Source: Dryococelus australis
Lineage: Eukaryota > Arthropoda > Insecta > Phasmatodea > Phasmatidae
Assembly (NCBI GenBank): GCA_029891345.1
Contig: CM057002.1
Coordinates: 63,044,777-63,108,776, forward strand
Length of the DNA stretch: 64,000 nucleotides
Direction of reading: 5' to 3'
This document shows, in pieces, positions 45,628-57,673 of this stretch. Numbering within the stretch: the first letter of the stretch is position 1; every line of letters starts with the position of its first letter. The notes below the pieces were generated by a model. It was not told the origin of the DNA. It saw nothing but the letters and a program-made list of their open reading frames with translations, and ran no database searches. The translations under genes and the position numbers were made by a program.

Positions 45628-47249
45628 GAAGTTTACCCAACTTTGTAAGCCCCGGCACAATAATTAACACGCGTGTAGTTCAAATCGTATGGTTAATTAA
45701 GATACACTGCAAACTGCGCTAGAGATTCATAACCATTAATAACAGTGTCTCGAGGAGTAGGTTTGCCATTACGTCACAGCAGCAGAACACAAGCCTGAAA
45801 AAGATCCTCGTCGAGACTCCTCCTGTAACGGCAGCCTATTATACACTGTCGCCCCAAGGATGCGACGTCATTGGTGGAAGAACGACTCATCGCCTCGTTA
45901 CTATGCCAAGGCAAATAATGTTCTTGGAACATGTAACATTTAAATTATGGTGGAATAACTTGCGTGATTGAACTCAGATTTATGTCCAAAGCTTCTGAAT
46001 TTGCAGGAATTGCATTTTTATGTGCCAGATATATTCTAAGATTGTGGATTAAATTACTTAAAAAGACAATGTAGAACAAATTGTACTCTTCGAAATGTTA
46101 GGAACAATTTAAAAGTTGGGGTACGAGCTGGGAGAGAGTTTGAATGTTTGCGAGAGAGATTTTAATTATGTTAAAATAACGCCTAAAAATTAGATATTTC
46201 TGTGCTCTGTTATTTATCAGCTTTAGTGCTGTGTGTACAATCTTAATGTGTTGAATTATTTAAGATGTGTAAGTTTTGTAATTTAATAATTGCGTAAGCT
46301 GTCGATAGTACGTTTTACGTCAAATAATTCAAAAACACATTGCGTTTATTCAAAATATAGTTTTTCTGACATTTTTAATACCAAGATAACATTGAATCAG
46401 GTGAACTTAATGTTAAGCCAGTGAGAAATTAATTACATTTACAAGTGCACATAAATTTTTCAAGAATTTTTGCCTCAGTTATCCTGGCGTTAGATTTTGA
46501 ACTTATGAAAGTACCCGCACGCAAATATCGGAAAAACGAATCTGTATTTTACTTTTTGTCACCTTCGTGTTTAAGAACGTCAACTATTTATAATTATCGT
46601 GTACAGTTCATACTATTGCGTAACAGCCATCTTGTAGTGAGTTGAATCTCAGTCTTACAAACGTTCTGTGAAAAACAAAAGAATCATGCTATTTGAAACT
46701 TGTCAGAGATCCTGAGCAGGTGTTCCTACAAGTTGAGTCTTTCAGTCGCACAAGTGATATCGCAAAGTTTTGCGACGGTATAAATTTGAACCATCGCCTT
46801 ATTGCACGCTGCTGCCAAGTACCGTCCACGAATTTGTAAAAGTTTTCTGCTGTCAATTCTTTCCGACGGTGACTAGAGAATCGTATACTCGAAACGAACT
46901 GCCTGCATATTGCCCCCTGTTTCGTGTTTTCGCCTTGTTAGTGAAGTTGAGCCATTTCCATCCCCACTCTAGTACTTACGAAGTCTTCCTATTGTTTCAG
47001 GTTTCAGCCGGTAGAAAATTCCCATCCTAAAAGTTTCGGTTATTCTCGGTGCACGGGAACAATTCTGATTATACCTCTTAAAAATTTGCCTTTGTTACAT
47101 TCGATTTCACGTCTTAGTTACTATATACTTAAAATATGTAAGTATGTCTTTTTTCGAGCAATTACAAAATATAAATTTTACTCATTAAGTTACAGTAAGG
47201 GGGTGATAATTAATTCGATAAACATAATAGGTATAAATTACTAGAATGG
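45628..47249. other. No supported gene
   Basis: 45750-45830 holds an imperfect inverted repeat (gtctcgaggagtagg against cctcgtcgagactcc). 46680-47030 is GC-moderate with an 86-codon frame and no known domain. Confidence 0.4.
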
Positions 47250-47530
47250 ATCGAAGTTGGGATAATGCGCGCAAACTCAAGCGAGAATGACATGCTAGTC
47301 CTCTTCGAGAAACGACTTGCCTTAAGATTTCCTTACTTGCATGCAAAAACGCTCTTAGGGATGTTAATGGATGGGGTAAGGACTAGGGAGATTAATTGAT
47401 AGGAATGTCACTAGCATTCACTTGCCTTCAATCAGGATGGGAAAACCCATGCAGAGCAGCTAAGGGAGACCGAACCCACAACCTCCGAACGCGGGGCAAG
47501 CTTGATACCCCATGGCGACACTCGCCGTAT
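47250..47530 (-). mobile_element. SINE4, tRNA-headed, minus orientation
   Basis: The minus strand begins near ccccaaatacggcgagtgtc and has atggggtatcaagcttgccc (A-box region) and gaggttgtgggttcggtctc (B-box), then ctgctctgcatgggttttcc and a body ending tgcatgcaagtaaggaaat. The head is clearly tRNA-related. There is one copy in the window, so the ends are approximate. Confidence 0.55.
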
Positions 47531-48677
47531 TTGGGGATAGGTATTGAAATCGGGGATTAGAAACAGTTCACAGACGAAATTTACACAAACAACACAATGC
47601 TCATCGACATTAGCTTTCAATGCGTACCTCACTGCATCGATCGTGCGGGTGTAAAAAGACGCGCTTTTGGCAACTCAGACGTTGGATGACAAAATATTCT
47701 TACTTAGTGGCTAATTTATGCCGTGGTGGAGACAGAACAGACTATGAGGCAGGGGAATATTATGTATTCGAAACCATCAGTGAAACAACACATGGAATAA
47801 CAGCTACAAAGTACAAATTAGAATTCTAGTTACTACTCTACATATCAACTTACGAGGGATTTGCCTATCATTAATTTAAATTGTTTGTGAATGGTAAAGA
47901 GATGGGCCACAGCGCAATTTTATTTCCGTAAGCCAACATTTTTTTTTAGTTTTGTGTTGACTTGTATTATTTTTAAAGATTACATTGAGTAAAGGATGAA
48001 TAGCAGTTAAAACCATTTTACAATATTTTATGCAAGCTATGTATCATGTCGCTATTTGAAATGAATACGTTATAGAAAAATAATGAGCATAAGCGTTAAA
48101 GTTAACTCGGCAAGTAAACGGTTGGTAAAGGACTTTCAAAAGCGAGATCGGGAAACGAGAAATCTGCAATAACTGCATGCGTTTCAATAAAAACACTGGC
48201 TAGTTTGTCTAAAGATTATTATTCAGGATTCGTCACTGATATTGGTTTCTGTTCTTTATACACACTTTAGAGTTCAAATTTTCCCAATACTAATACATTA
48301 CTATCTGTAAAACTTTGTCAGTGATCCACATACGAATATTAGATACGAGATTTATTCAATATTATTATTAAGATTTCGTGGAAGTATACAACATGGGAAG
48401 AAAGAAGAAACAGCTAACAAATTAAACATTTTGTGAATTGGTGCATTACCAGACAAGGCTGGCACAGACTCAAGAGGTTGTAAATCATACTGTAGGAAAT
48501 ATTTATGTACAAGAAAATCCTTTGAAATTATGTGAACCAAACCAAAATTTGTTTAATAAGACTACAGAAATTCTATTGTAGGCCAATAAATGTTTTTGTG
48601 CTATAGAAAATAACTGTGATGAATAAATAAGAGAGAAATAAAAATCTAACATTTTGATTGTATTATAAATAATACTT
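47531..48677. other. No gene seen
   Basis: AT-rich unique DNA; a 69-codon frame at 47620-47829 is not recognisable. Confidence 0.4.
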
Positions 48678-48745
48678 TACCGGCCTTGAGACTCGGACAA
48701 GAACCCTTTGGGTTCTAACCGTAAGACTTTTACCATACCTCTAAT
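48678..48745 (-). tRNA. tRNA-like remnant (probable pseudo-tRNA or SINE head)
   Basis: The minus strand reads gtcttacggttagaacccaa then agggttcttgtccgagtctc, resembling anticodon and T arms; similar in layout to 9368-9440. The D-arm/A-box part is poor and the acceptor stem is absent, so function is unlikely. Confidence 0.3.
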
Positions 48746-50367
48746 TTATCTTACAAGGTTTACACTTATTTTGGTGGTAATATAAATTTCAGTTATTTTT
48801 GAGAAGATATAAACATTATCACATCTTGGGAACAATTAAGGTTAGTGATTTAGAGAATTACAGCACTTTACAAAAGACGCTAAAAGTCTGCAGGCGGATC
48901 ATACATCTGCACGGTTGAAGTTTCGTAATTGAGAATATGTTGTTTTATAAAATTTGCGTCGCGACAACAGATATGGGTTTTAACAAACATACAAGTTATT
49001 ATTACAATGTCTTCAATCACAGAAATTTAGCTTTCCTAGGAAAGTAGGGTAAAAGTCAATGACGATTTCCACAATCGAAGGAAGTTCTTCTAACCGAACT
49101 CTCCCCTCCCCTTCGGAAACAAGAATTATGATTCAACAGCATGCGATTCGTAAACACATTCGATTGTTTAAGCTAAATACGTCTTACATAATGTAATAGT
49201 TTGTAACATTTACTTTGTCGTTTAAAGTAGTTCATAGTATGTGCAAAACATTTTTCCAGGCGTATTATAAATACGCGTCTTGTAACGTCACAAAGCAGAA
49301 GTTGCGCAATACATATTATTGAATGTCTGCAAAGGTTTGTAAATGTACAAAGAGCTTCTCAATAAAATGCACCAGAGCGTTTTTGACAACACAAGTAATG
49401 CGCTAGTGAAACCGAGTGATACATTTGTAACTCTTTAGTACGGCTGAAACGAAAAAGTTTAAGCAGAAGTTTCACAGAAGGTACGCTAAGTACTGCAGAA
49501 GCAGAACCTGATAATACCACGTACTTTTACCTTGGAATTACAATAAGCCTACACAGTAAAAATAATATGTTTTTTTTTTTGTTTTAAGTTAGACTAGAGA
49601 AAATTTTTGTTACTTTAACAAGAGATACACATGTGGTTTATATTACAGCAACGTACATTTTGTATTACGGAGCCATGATACTACAGTTTCCACTCAAAAT
49701 TTGCTACAGTTTGGTTTGAGCCACGAGAAATATATTTCTGCGAATTTAAAATGCAGCTCATATAGTTTTTTTTTTTTTTCGAACTACCTTAAAATAGGCT
49801 TCACCGTTAATCGACGGTTAGAAGCAACCCTTCTTCTGCTATGACTTCTCAGTAATTAATTATACTTATACGGACCACAGTATAAACTTATCATGTGCAT
49901 CACAAATAGAAGAAGAATTTGCTGAATCTCGATAAGGACGCGATATCAAACGTCGTATAACCACTACTTACGTAAGTGCGAAAAAATGACAGATTATAAA
50001 AACAATATTTTAGCGGATTCCCCAAAAATACATTTCCAACTCTACTTAAAAGAAATATTTCTCACGCTGCCAAAAAAAAAAGCCGTGGCCTGATAAAACA
50101 TACATGTTTTCATCAAGTCGGCGTATAAATAGAGCATCCTTCAACTGAGGTAGAGAGAGATATCAGTTCCCTGCCAGCCCAGGAATAAATCTCAACGAAA
50201 GTATGCGAATAAAACCGTTCTTCTTGCGGAACATTCTCACACAAACCTGCCTCTTCTTGTGTATGAGAATGAAGCTGCAAGTTGAAAAGCATAAGAACCT
50301 ACTCAAATATAAAGTGTGTATACATTTCATCTTGAACGTGGTTTATAATAATTCTTATTCCTTTGAA

Positions 50368-50370
<3 letters not shown>
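48746..50370. other. AT-rich, no gene seen
   Basis: Unique AT-rich DNA with T-runs (49568-49579, 49768-49778). A 68-codon frame at 50203-50409 ends in the TA microsatellite. Confidence 0.45.

Positions 50371-50408
<38 letters not shown>
50371..50408. repeat. (TA)n microsatellite
   Basis: About nineteen TA dinucleotides, uninterrupted. Confidence 0.95.
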
Positions 50409-50409
<1 letters not shown>

Positions 50410-50648
50410 CTATGAATTTAATCTAAACATCGCATTTGTTGTAATAAGTCTTGCGCTTGCTCTAACAAATATAATTGTTTCTTCCAGTAAACGATTTTGT
50501 TTTCCTTAGCACTTTGTCTTATTAATAATGCGGTTTATGAAGTCTGCCCGTTGGAACCTTTTCACTCATTCCCATGTATTAAGGAACCGAAACCTGTTAA
50601 TAGAAATTCATGAAAACATATGGTATGCACTTCTAAATTATTACTATA
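50409..50648. other. No gene seen
   Basis: AT-rich unique DNA up to the Helitron end. Confidence 0.4.
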
Positions 50649-51378
50649 CTACTTGTTAACCGCGACTTCACTCGCGTGCAAAATTCAAACCTTAATTATG
50701 ATGACCAAGTGCTCTGTTTTAATTGATATTTTTATCACGTCGTAACAGCTCAATGGATTTTGATGAAATTCTGCACAAAGGCAGACTATATTCTAGGTTA
50801 GGACATAGGTAGAGCTAGTGATTTTTCGCGAAAAAATATGAGTACGCGGTAGACTGCAATACTATAAGCACCCAACAGCAGTTTGTATATTGTCGTTGGT
50901 TGTTGTCTGTTAGAGCAGGCGTTTTCATAATTGACCAGGACACTCAGAATTCGGCAACATCAGTACGGCTCCTACGTGATTAGTCTGCACACAGTTAACA
51001 CGAGTCCAAAAGTAATTCGACCAATCAAGAGAGGTAAACGACTCTACAGTGTTTTCAAATATAACTTGTCTTGAATTATTTTCGCGAAATTTCACTGCCC
51101 CTACACATAGGGCACTTTTCATCCCGGAAAAACCACCATTTCCTTAAGTAATATTAAAAACAGACCACCAATATCCAGCGTCTACTCAAATGGTTGGTAG
51201 CATATTTTATGTATTCCCTAAGAAACTGTGAGATTTTCCGGAATGAAAAGTACCCTATGTGTTAATGCAGAATATAATCTACCCCTGTACCAAATTTCTT
51301 CCAAATCCGACTAGCCGTTACGACGTGATTTACTAACAAACAAACATACAAACTTTGGCATTTATAATATTATTAAGA
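50649..51378 (-). mobile_element. Non-autonomous Helitron, about 730 bp
   Basis: On the minus strand it starts TCttaataatattataaatg (51378 inward), continues with cggatttggaagaaatttgg and acccctgtacc-type sequence shared with 1504-1766, and ends with an internal stem cgcgagtgaagtcgcg and ggttaacaagtag then T at about 50649. The stem plus terminus parallels the usual ...CGGGTAACAGCTAG|T end, with CTAG changed to GTAG. Unlike the short copy it also carries an inverted version of its own 5' module near 50735-50830 and about 300 bp of extra interior, including atttcgcgaaaataattcaa. No Rep/helicase gene. Confidence 0.65.
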
Positions 51379-52747
51379 TAACGGTCTAACATTTCAAGAT
51401 ATGGCCTGAATTTGTTTCATAACATGGAGTGTCAATAAGCCGTAATGTCAATTCTTGAACATATTATGCAGCCTGCTATGATGTGAATTTGTTTTGAGTC
51501 TATCTTCTTTGTCCACTGATAGAACTTTTGCGTAAGTAAATTATAGGTCTACACGCTGCTCAATGCCTTGATTCTCCAAAGTAAAAAAAAAAAAAAAAAA
51601 CTACGCTAAGCAAAACGTATTCGATTGATGTCCATTCCAGAAACATTTAAACCTACCTTCGTGACAAACGTTTAGTCTAATTTACTAACAACATGTGTAA
51701 AATAATCTTGTACTGCACAAAATTTCAACGGCACCTTCATTCCCCCGAAACACTCAGCGAACGATCTGCTCACAATGCTTTTAATTGCGTACCCAAATAT
51801 ATGGATAGCCTCATACGGTAATTTAAAAAATATTTATTTTCTAATAAAATAATTAATTTCTCCCAGGAGACTTTTGTTAGCGAGTATTTTATTGCATTGC
51901 CATCGGACAACGTGAAACAGGTTGAAATCCCAAATAAACAATGGATGTTAGTGCTTTTATAGACACGTGTTTGAGTAAGCTTAGAACGCGGAGCCTCCCC
52001 TTTCTGCGAGATTTAATAAGTCAAATAAGAAAAACAGACAACTTTGCTCAAAGCTTTACAAAGTGAATGACGGTGAGACCTGAGGCTTTGTTCTGCAAAT
52101 TTATCATCACTTCGTATAAAGGATACTATAACGTAACGCTCTGTATGATGCATAATGGAACCCTGTATCTAAATACGTCGACATAATTAACTTTTTTTTT
52201 TTACTGAGACCGTATAGGAGGGCAGGAATTATGGCAACTTCATAAACGGCAGTGTGATGAGAGCGGCTGCTTTATTACCTCTGTCCTGCGAACAAAAAAA
52301 AAAAACTCGAAGAATTAATATTACACGTGGCTGGTAACGATAAATATCCTGATTCTACTACATTTCAGCAAAAAAAAAAGTGTCTATTAATTTACTGCTT
52401 TGAAAAATATGTTTCATCGCAGTAAACATCAAGGAAACCACAAAGCAACTGAAGAATTTAAGTACAGATTCAGTGATGCAATATTGTGACACTAAAATAT
52501 ATTCGGTATTTAGCAAAGAATTTTACATTAACTACTGAATACGTGTTAAAAGTTTCATTCGCAATTTTAACAAACCATAAATACAGTGTGTAAAAGGTAA
52601 ATTACTAAAATAACGAAAGCTGTGATAAGCGGCCTTCTATAAAAGTAAAAAATAAGTACATTTATATAGGCAGAATGCGAACTTCAAATCACATCCGATA
52701 GCGCTTACAAACCTGTGTTGCTGCACGAATATATGATGAAGAACGGC
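51379..52747. other. AT-rich, no gene seen
   Basis: Unique AT-rich DNA with A/T homopolymers (51583-51600, 52192-52202, 52296-52306). Confidence 0.45.
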
Positions 52748-53150
52748 AAAGACTGTTCACGATTAAGTGAGCACTTCTGAAATCAACCTCAGAAAAAAGT
52801 CACTGCCAATACCTGCATATATTTCAACGGGAGCACTGAGTGACATGGGTCCAGTTAAGTTGCAACGACGGATGGAAATTTAGCTTAACGTCGAATAATA
52901 AGTGTTAGGTAACCATTTATTATAATTTAAATTATTTCCTTCGCTTTCTGTTTTTTTTTATGCATCGAAGCGTAAAAATTGACCATATTCGTAAAATATT
53001 TACTTTTCTAATAATTCCACAGTTTCACCTGGCCGACGCATGAATAAAGTTAATGTTAATTTTACATAAGGCGGAAGAATACACAAAGTGCATACAAGTA
53101 TAACATAAGCAGGGCTTTCATATGTGTTAATTTTACTGTGAACATCATAT
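52748..53150 (+). mobile_element. MITE family A copy, diverged right end
   Basis: Left end aaagactgttcacgattaag; right end has gcagggctttcatatgtgtt then aattttactgtgaacatcat, with several changes from the consensus. Confidence 0.8.
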
Positions 53151-53219
53151 AACTGCCTTGATCACCAACGTATTTACACATAACGTCAGTCATTTAGAAT
53201 AAATCAAAGACACGCGGCC

Positions 53220-53239
53220 ACGTGTGTGTGTGTGTGTGT
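53220..53239. repeat. Short (GT)n microsatellite
   Basis: Nine GT units just before the Helitron-like segment. Confidence 0.8.
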
Positions 53240-53244
53240 ATATT

Positions 53245-53602
53245 CGGCTAAGACTTCGTAACTATTGACGGATTTTGATGCGGTTTGCACCACAATTTAG
53301 ATAATTTCCTGAGGATTTCTAAACAAGTTGGAGAAAGCTGATTTTCGGGAGCTTACATGACTTTCACTTACTAAACCATAAGAGATACGCCAATTTCATG
53401 TACTACAGAATTGTAGATCTCAAAATGGTCTACAAAAAAGTCTGCGGCAGCATATGTTTATCTTTTAGGGATTACCCACAGTAACCATTTTCGAACAGCA
53501 CAGTATTAATCCTATGTTAGTTATCTTAAGCATTACTTGTTGTAAACCTAAACAAGGCCATATTTGTAAATCGCACTCGAGCGAGGCCGGGGCGGGCCGC
53601 TA
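53245..53602 (+). mobile_element. Possible Helitron-like element
   Basis: Has the internal phrase tgacggattttgatgcggtt typical of the 5' portion of insect Helitron-like repeats. Its right end gagcgaggccggggcgggcc then gcta forms a GC-rich stem next to CTAT. The left terminus is unclear and there is no second copy, so this is tentative. Confidence 0.35.
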
Positions 53603-54399
53603 TTTGTCTATATGACAGTTCTTCTAGCTGAAATTACAGAGCAAGTGTGTCTGATGTTTTGGTAACCAGGAGACGTACATGTTGAGTATACTACCGTATG
53701 GAAATATTTTTTTTTTTTACAAATCTCGTCGTTTACATTTCATGCTTTTAGCAGCACAAACGTACAAACTTGTACGTATTTACGACATTTGATTTCATGT
53801 TTCGTAAATTAAGTTTTCATAAAATATAACCCTTCGTGGGTAAGTTAGTTTTGAAAACTAACCCAGTTTAAGTTAAAGTAATCGCGCAACAATTTTATTT
53901 AAGTCAAGTTAAAACTTGGTGTCTGGAAAAATTAACTGAATAATTTAGTAAGTGGGAAAAGTCAGCTAAGTTAAATGAAAGTCAGCGCCTGGAAAAAGTA
54001 ACTCGGTAACATTTAGAGAACAATTTCCTGTTAGGAAGCACCTTTAAAAATTTTCCAAAAAAAATAAACGCAATTATTTCATAAGCGAATTGAACAATAT
54101 TGACGATCTAGCAAAAAAAAAATAAACGGCAAACCCCCACGTTTTATGTTGATTTCACTGGTCTCGTGTACAAGGAAACACCATGGATGTGAAGGCGCAG
54201 GTAAAATATGCAGATAATTAGAGGTAGACAATAGTGAGACAATTACAAATTCACACGTGCCGTACTCGGGACTCTAAACACAGGAATTCGCGAACCGTAA
54301 ACTTCTATGTAACCGCCTGCATTACAGAGTTATCATTCAGAGCATCAAATTAGGTTTGTATTACGTGTAGCGTTTTGGTAAGGTTAACTTACCTGAAAT
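53603..54399. other. No gene seen; weak duplication
   Basis: 53870-54015 contains two loosely matching parts (tctggaaaaattaactga and cctggaaaaagtaactcgg), possibly an old tandem duplication. Otherwise AT-rich. Confidence 0.35.
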
Positions 54400-54575
54400 G
54401 CTCACAGTGCCATCATTTTAAAAAAACAAGTTGGTCACTTAATTCCGGCGAGCCCATGTGGTCTGCTGCAGCACTGCATGAGTGTGAAAGTTGGAGAGTA
54501 TCAGTTGATCGGTCTCCGAGATATGGCATAGAAGCTCAATTTCCTCGTGGGGTGCTATCTTCATAAATTGCATTA
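54400..54575 (+). repeat. Family H repeat module
   Basis: Shares the order gccatcatttt..., tcagttgatcggtctccgag, atatggcatagaagctcaat and ggtgctatctt with the modules at 55290 and 55600. Old dispersed repeat of unknown class. Confidence 0.45.
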
Positions 54576-54635
54576 AAAACATTGCGTATTGGCATATTCA
54601 ATGTTTGAGATATATACTTCCAGCAGATGAAGTTT

Positions 54636-55043
54636 GAAGGCTGCTAACCATAAAGTGAGCACTTTCAAAATCAACCTTAGAAAAATATCATTGCCCCTGT
54701 CTGAGTATATTTTGAAAGGCTTACTGAGTAACAAGCGCCCGCTAAAGTTGGTAGCGATGACGGAAAAGTAACGTCGAATAATTATTATCGATACCCCTTC
54801 GTGATAACTTAAATTATTTCTTTCGGTTTCTATTTTTAATGTACCGAAGTGTAAAACTGAGCAGATTTGTAAAACATTTACTTTTCTATAGAGTTTATAG
54901 TTTCATTTGACCGACGCATGCATAAAATGAAGAGGCCCATGGCAATGTTAATTTTGCATGAGACGGAGGAATACACAATGCACATAGGAGTAGATTTCAA
55001 GCAGGGCTTTCAGAAGTGCTCATTATACCGTGAACAGCTTATA
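54636..55043 (+). mobile_element. MITE family A copy
   Basis: Left end gaaggctgctaaccataaag; right end gcagggctttcagaagtgct then cattataccgtgaacagctt and ata. The interior is shortened around the gacgtcgaata block. Confidence 0.8.
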
Positions 55044-55129
55044 CTTGAAATATTTTCAGACATATGGGATACTAAAGTAAAATACTCACATGACCCCTTA
55101 GTGCATAAAAATTTAGATGAATGACGAAA

Positions 55130-55790
55130 GTATAACTTGTTGCCTGAATTTGAAGGAAATGTGGATTTTCCCTCTATATGACATAAAATATATTTTCCAT
55201 GCGACGCTATCTTAAAAAAAAATGACTTAGAAAACAGGCTCTGTAAAGGCATATACAATGCTGTTAGCTTATAAAGATAAGTAAAATATATTACGTTGTT
55301 TAGTTGGTGTAGCGTAGTAAGCTAAAATGTTCATATTTTAAAAATAAGTATGTTACCCACATCAACCATATCATCATTGAAACCCTGATGTAATACTATT
55401 ACTCTGCAAAATTTGGTGGGAATCGGTTGACTGTTTCCCGAGATATGATATAAAAAGTAATTTATTTAATTTGTACTATCTTACAACAAGGAAAATAAGG
55501 CTTTTTAATGGGACTTGTGGTGCTTGTAATATATATTTTCAGTATATAAAGATTAATTTGGAATTGGTAAACTGGCATGGTATGAAAAGAAAATAAACCT
55601 AAAATAGTTATATTGCTGCCATTTTGAAAATAATAGCCTTTGCCATTTAAATAGCATACGTTTACGTGACACACCATAGTAGGTATTATTCACGAGCCAA
55701 ATTTGGTGGGAATGGGACGAAAAAATTCCGAACTATAGCGTAAAAGCTTAATTTTTTTCATGTAGTGCTGTCTTACAAAATTGTGGACCT
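55130..55790 (+). repeat. Family H modules in loose tandem (about 290-bp spacing)
   Basis: Two good modules, 55290-55500 and 55600-55790, share an attttgaaaata-type start, aaatttggtgggaatcggtt (55410) or aaatttggtgggaatgggac (55700), an atatgatataaaaagtaatt-type block, and tactatcttac/tgctgtcttac. A weaker partial module precedes at 55130-55250. No protein coding. The phrase resembles sequence common in insect mobile DNA; I cannot name the class. Confidence 0.5.
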
Positions 55791-55811
55791 GTAACTATAT
55801 TCTTGCTTAAA

Positions 55812-56007
55812 TTCAATGCCTACATGCTGCATTGTTCACGTATAGTTCATTCAATGCCTACATGCTGCATTGTTCACGTATAGTTCATTCAATGCCTACA
55901 TGCTGCATTGTTCACGTATAGTTCATTCAATGCCTACATGCTACATTGTTCACGTATAGTTCATTCAATGCCTACATGCTGCATTGTTCACGTATAGTTC
56001 ATTCAAT
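55812..56007. repeat. Minisatellite, 38-bp unit, about five copies
   Basis: The unit is attcaatgcctacatgctgc followed by attgttcacgtatagttc. Units are nearly identical (one g to a change in the fourth). The part tgttcacgtatagtt resembles the family C terminus, and the array runs directly into the family C copy that follows. Confidence 0.95.
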
Positions 56008-56378
56008 CTTTACTTCCAACTTTTCTGAAGTACTGCTGAAGATCTACTTCAAGGATATATCTCCGCCTCATGCAAACAAAGCTTAACCAAGTCTAGAAAA
56101 TTACAACCAATTACGTTAGAACAATTTCTTACTACAGATTACAACCACACCAATATTCTCAATGGTTTTATTGATATTAATTGTAAATAAAAAATCATAA
56201 TTTTTACAGAGAATGTATGTAAATATTCAAATTTGTCCTAAATATGGTACTTTTATGTTAACACGAGTATATAACGTTAGTAATACGAGCTATATTAAAA
56301 AAACCACAAACACGGTATACATGGGGTGATTTTTCAAAACGTACGATAAAAAAAAAAAAAACCCGTGAATATACTTTA
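56008..56378 (+). mobile_element. MITE family C copy joined to the 38-bp array
   Basis: Left tctttacttccaacttttct then gaagtactgctgaag; interior caaggatatatctccgcctc and gcaaacaaagctt, then an AT-rich centre and acatggggtgatttttcaaa; right end cccgtgaatatacttta. The outermost left terminus is replaced by, or has become, the adjacent array. Confidence 0.7.
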
Positions 56379-57245
56379 CTAATTTTGGTTCAAATAGGTA
56401 AAATCATTTCCACTATACATCACGCCCTAAATTTTAAAATACCGCCATTTTAAAAATATACACATTTAGCTGGTCTAAAACTATAATAGTCGGATACCCC
56501 ACTGAGTTTTATGAAATTTGGTTTAATGGGCTTAAAAATGTTTGGGGGCGGACACACGCACACACACAGAGAAAGGAGATATATGTAATGAGCCCATCAT
56601 TCCTTAGCAAAAAATGTCGAAAATAAGAAATATCCTTTATTTAGACACATTTTGGAGATTATGTTTTGATATTCAATTAACTGACACATTTAAGAAATAC
56701 AATTTCACAAATTATTTCTTAACAAATTACTTCTTCATCCAAATAAAATCCCTTTCGAATCGTGATTGTTTGGTTAAATACCAGTTGTATACATATCCAA
56801 CGAACAATATGAATTTTTCCTTATACGTACACGTTCTCATCCAAATAAAATAGATCGTGGATCAAGGTTTTACCATTCCTTCGCAAGGGCAGCACCGGCG
56901 AGTTCTTGACACTGAGAGGACTTACAGTATTCCTCCGCCGCCACTTGTGCAGCCCGCGCGAGTTGGTTAAGAAGTGCCGCAGTTGAAGACACCAGTTGAA
57001 ACGTTCGGCCAACTTCGCGAAGGCTGTGTAACTCGAAGGGAAGGAAGCACTTGCGAACAAAAGTTTATATCGACACTCCTTTTTATTATTTCCTCCCGTC
57101 GAGTTTCTTCCGCGAAGTTTACGCCAGCTACATTTCAGACGCACCTGTGTCCCAGGACGTAAACGCCTAGCCCTGGGCGGCGCCCGAGTCGCGGATTTGT
57201 ATGGCTCAGTTGGTTTGTGTTTCACTGTGATCTTGACACGTCGGC
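56379..57245. other. No supported gene; GC-moderate segment 56870-57230
   Basis: 56440-56560 contains a related degenerate phrase (gagttttatgaaatttggtt). 56870-57230 is GC-rich for this region; a 163-codon minus-strand frame covers it but starts inside the next MITE and has no known domain. An untranslated exon, promoter or LTR fragment are all possible. Confidence 0.3.
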
Positions 57246-57673
57246 GAAGGCTGTTCAAGATAAAGTGGGCACTTTTGAAATCAACTTTAGAAAAAAAAGT
57301 CACTGTCCCCACCTGCGTATATTTTAACGGGCGCCCTGAGTGACATGCGCCCGGTAAAGTTGGTAACGATGGAGGGAAAATACTCCCATATCTTAATCGA
57401 ATAAAAAGGGTTAGGTAACCATTTGTGATGATTTACATTATTTATTAATCTTTCTGTTCTTTTTAAAGCCTCAGTTATGCAAAAATTAGCAGATTTATAA
57501 AAATTTTTACTTTTCTAATAACTTCACATGTTCATTTGACCGACACATGAATAAAGTGATGAGTCCCATGGCAATGTTAATTTTTAAATAGGGCGTAAGA
57601 ATACACAACGTGCGTGTAAGTAGATCTTAAGCAGGGCTTCCAAAAGTGCTCACTTGACCGTGAACAGCCTTTA
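57246..57673 (+). mobile_element. MITE family A copy
   Basis: Left end aaggctgttcaagataaagt; right end gcagggcttccaaaagtgct then cacttgaccgtgaacagcct. Well preserved; tgaccgacacatgaataaag in the centre. Confidence 0.85.

Noticed and set aside
9368..48745. Functional tRNA genes at 9368 and 48678
   Set aside because: B-box-like parts exist but acceptor stems and A-boxes are poor; they are better explained as SINE heads or pseudogenes.
56821..57312. 163-codon minus-strand frame
   Set aside because: Its start lies in the inverted end of a family A MITE, and the rest has an arginine/serine-rich composition without a domain.
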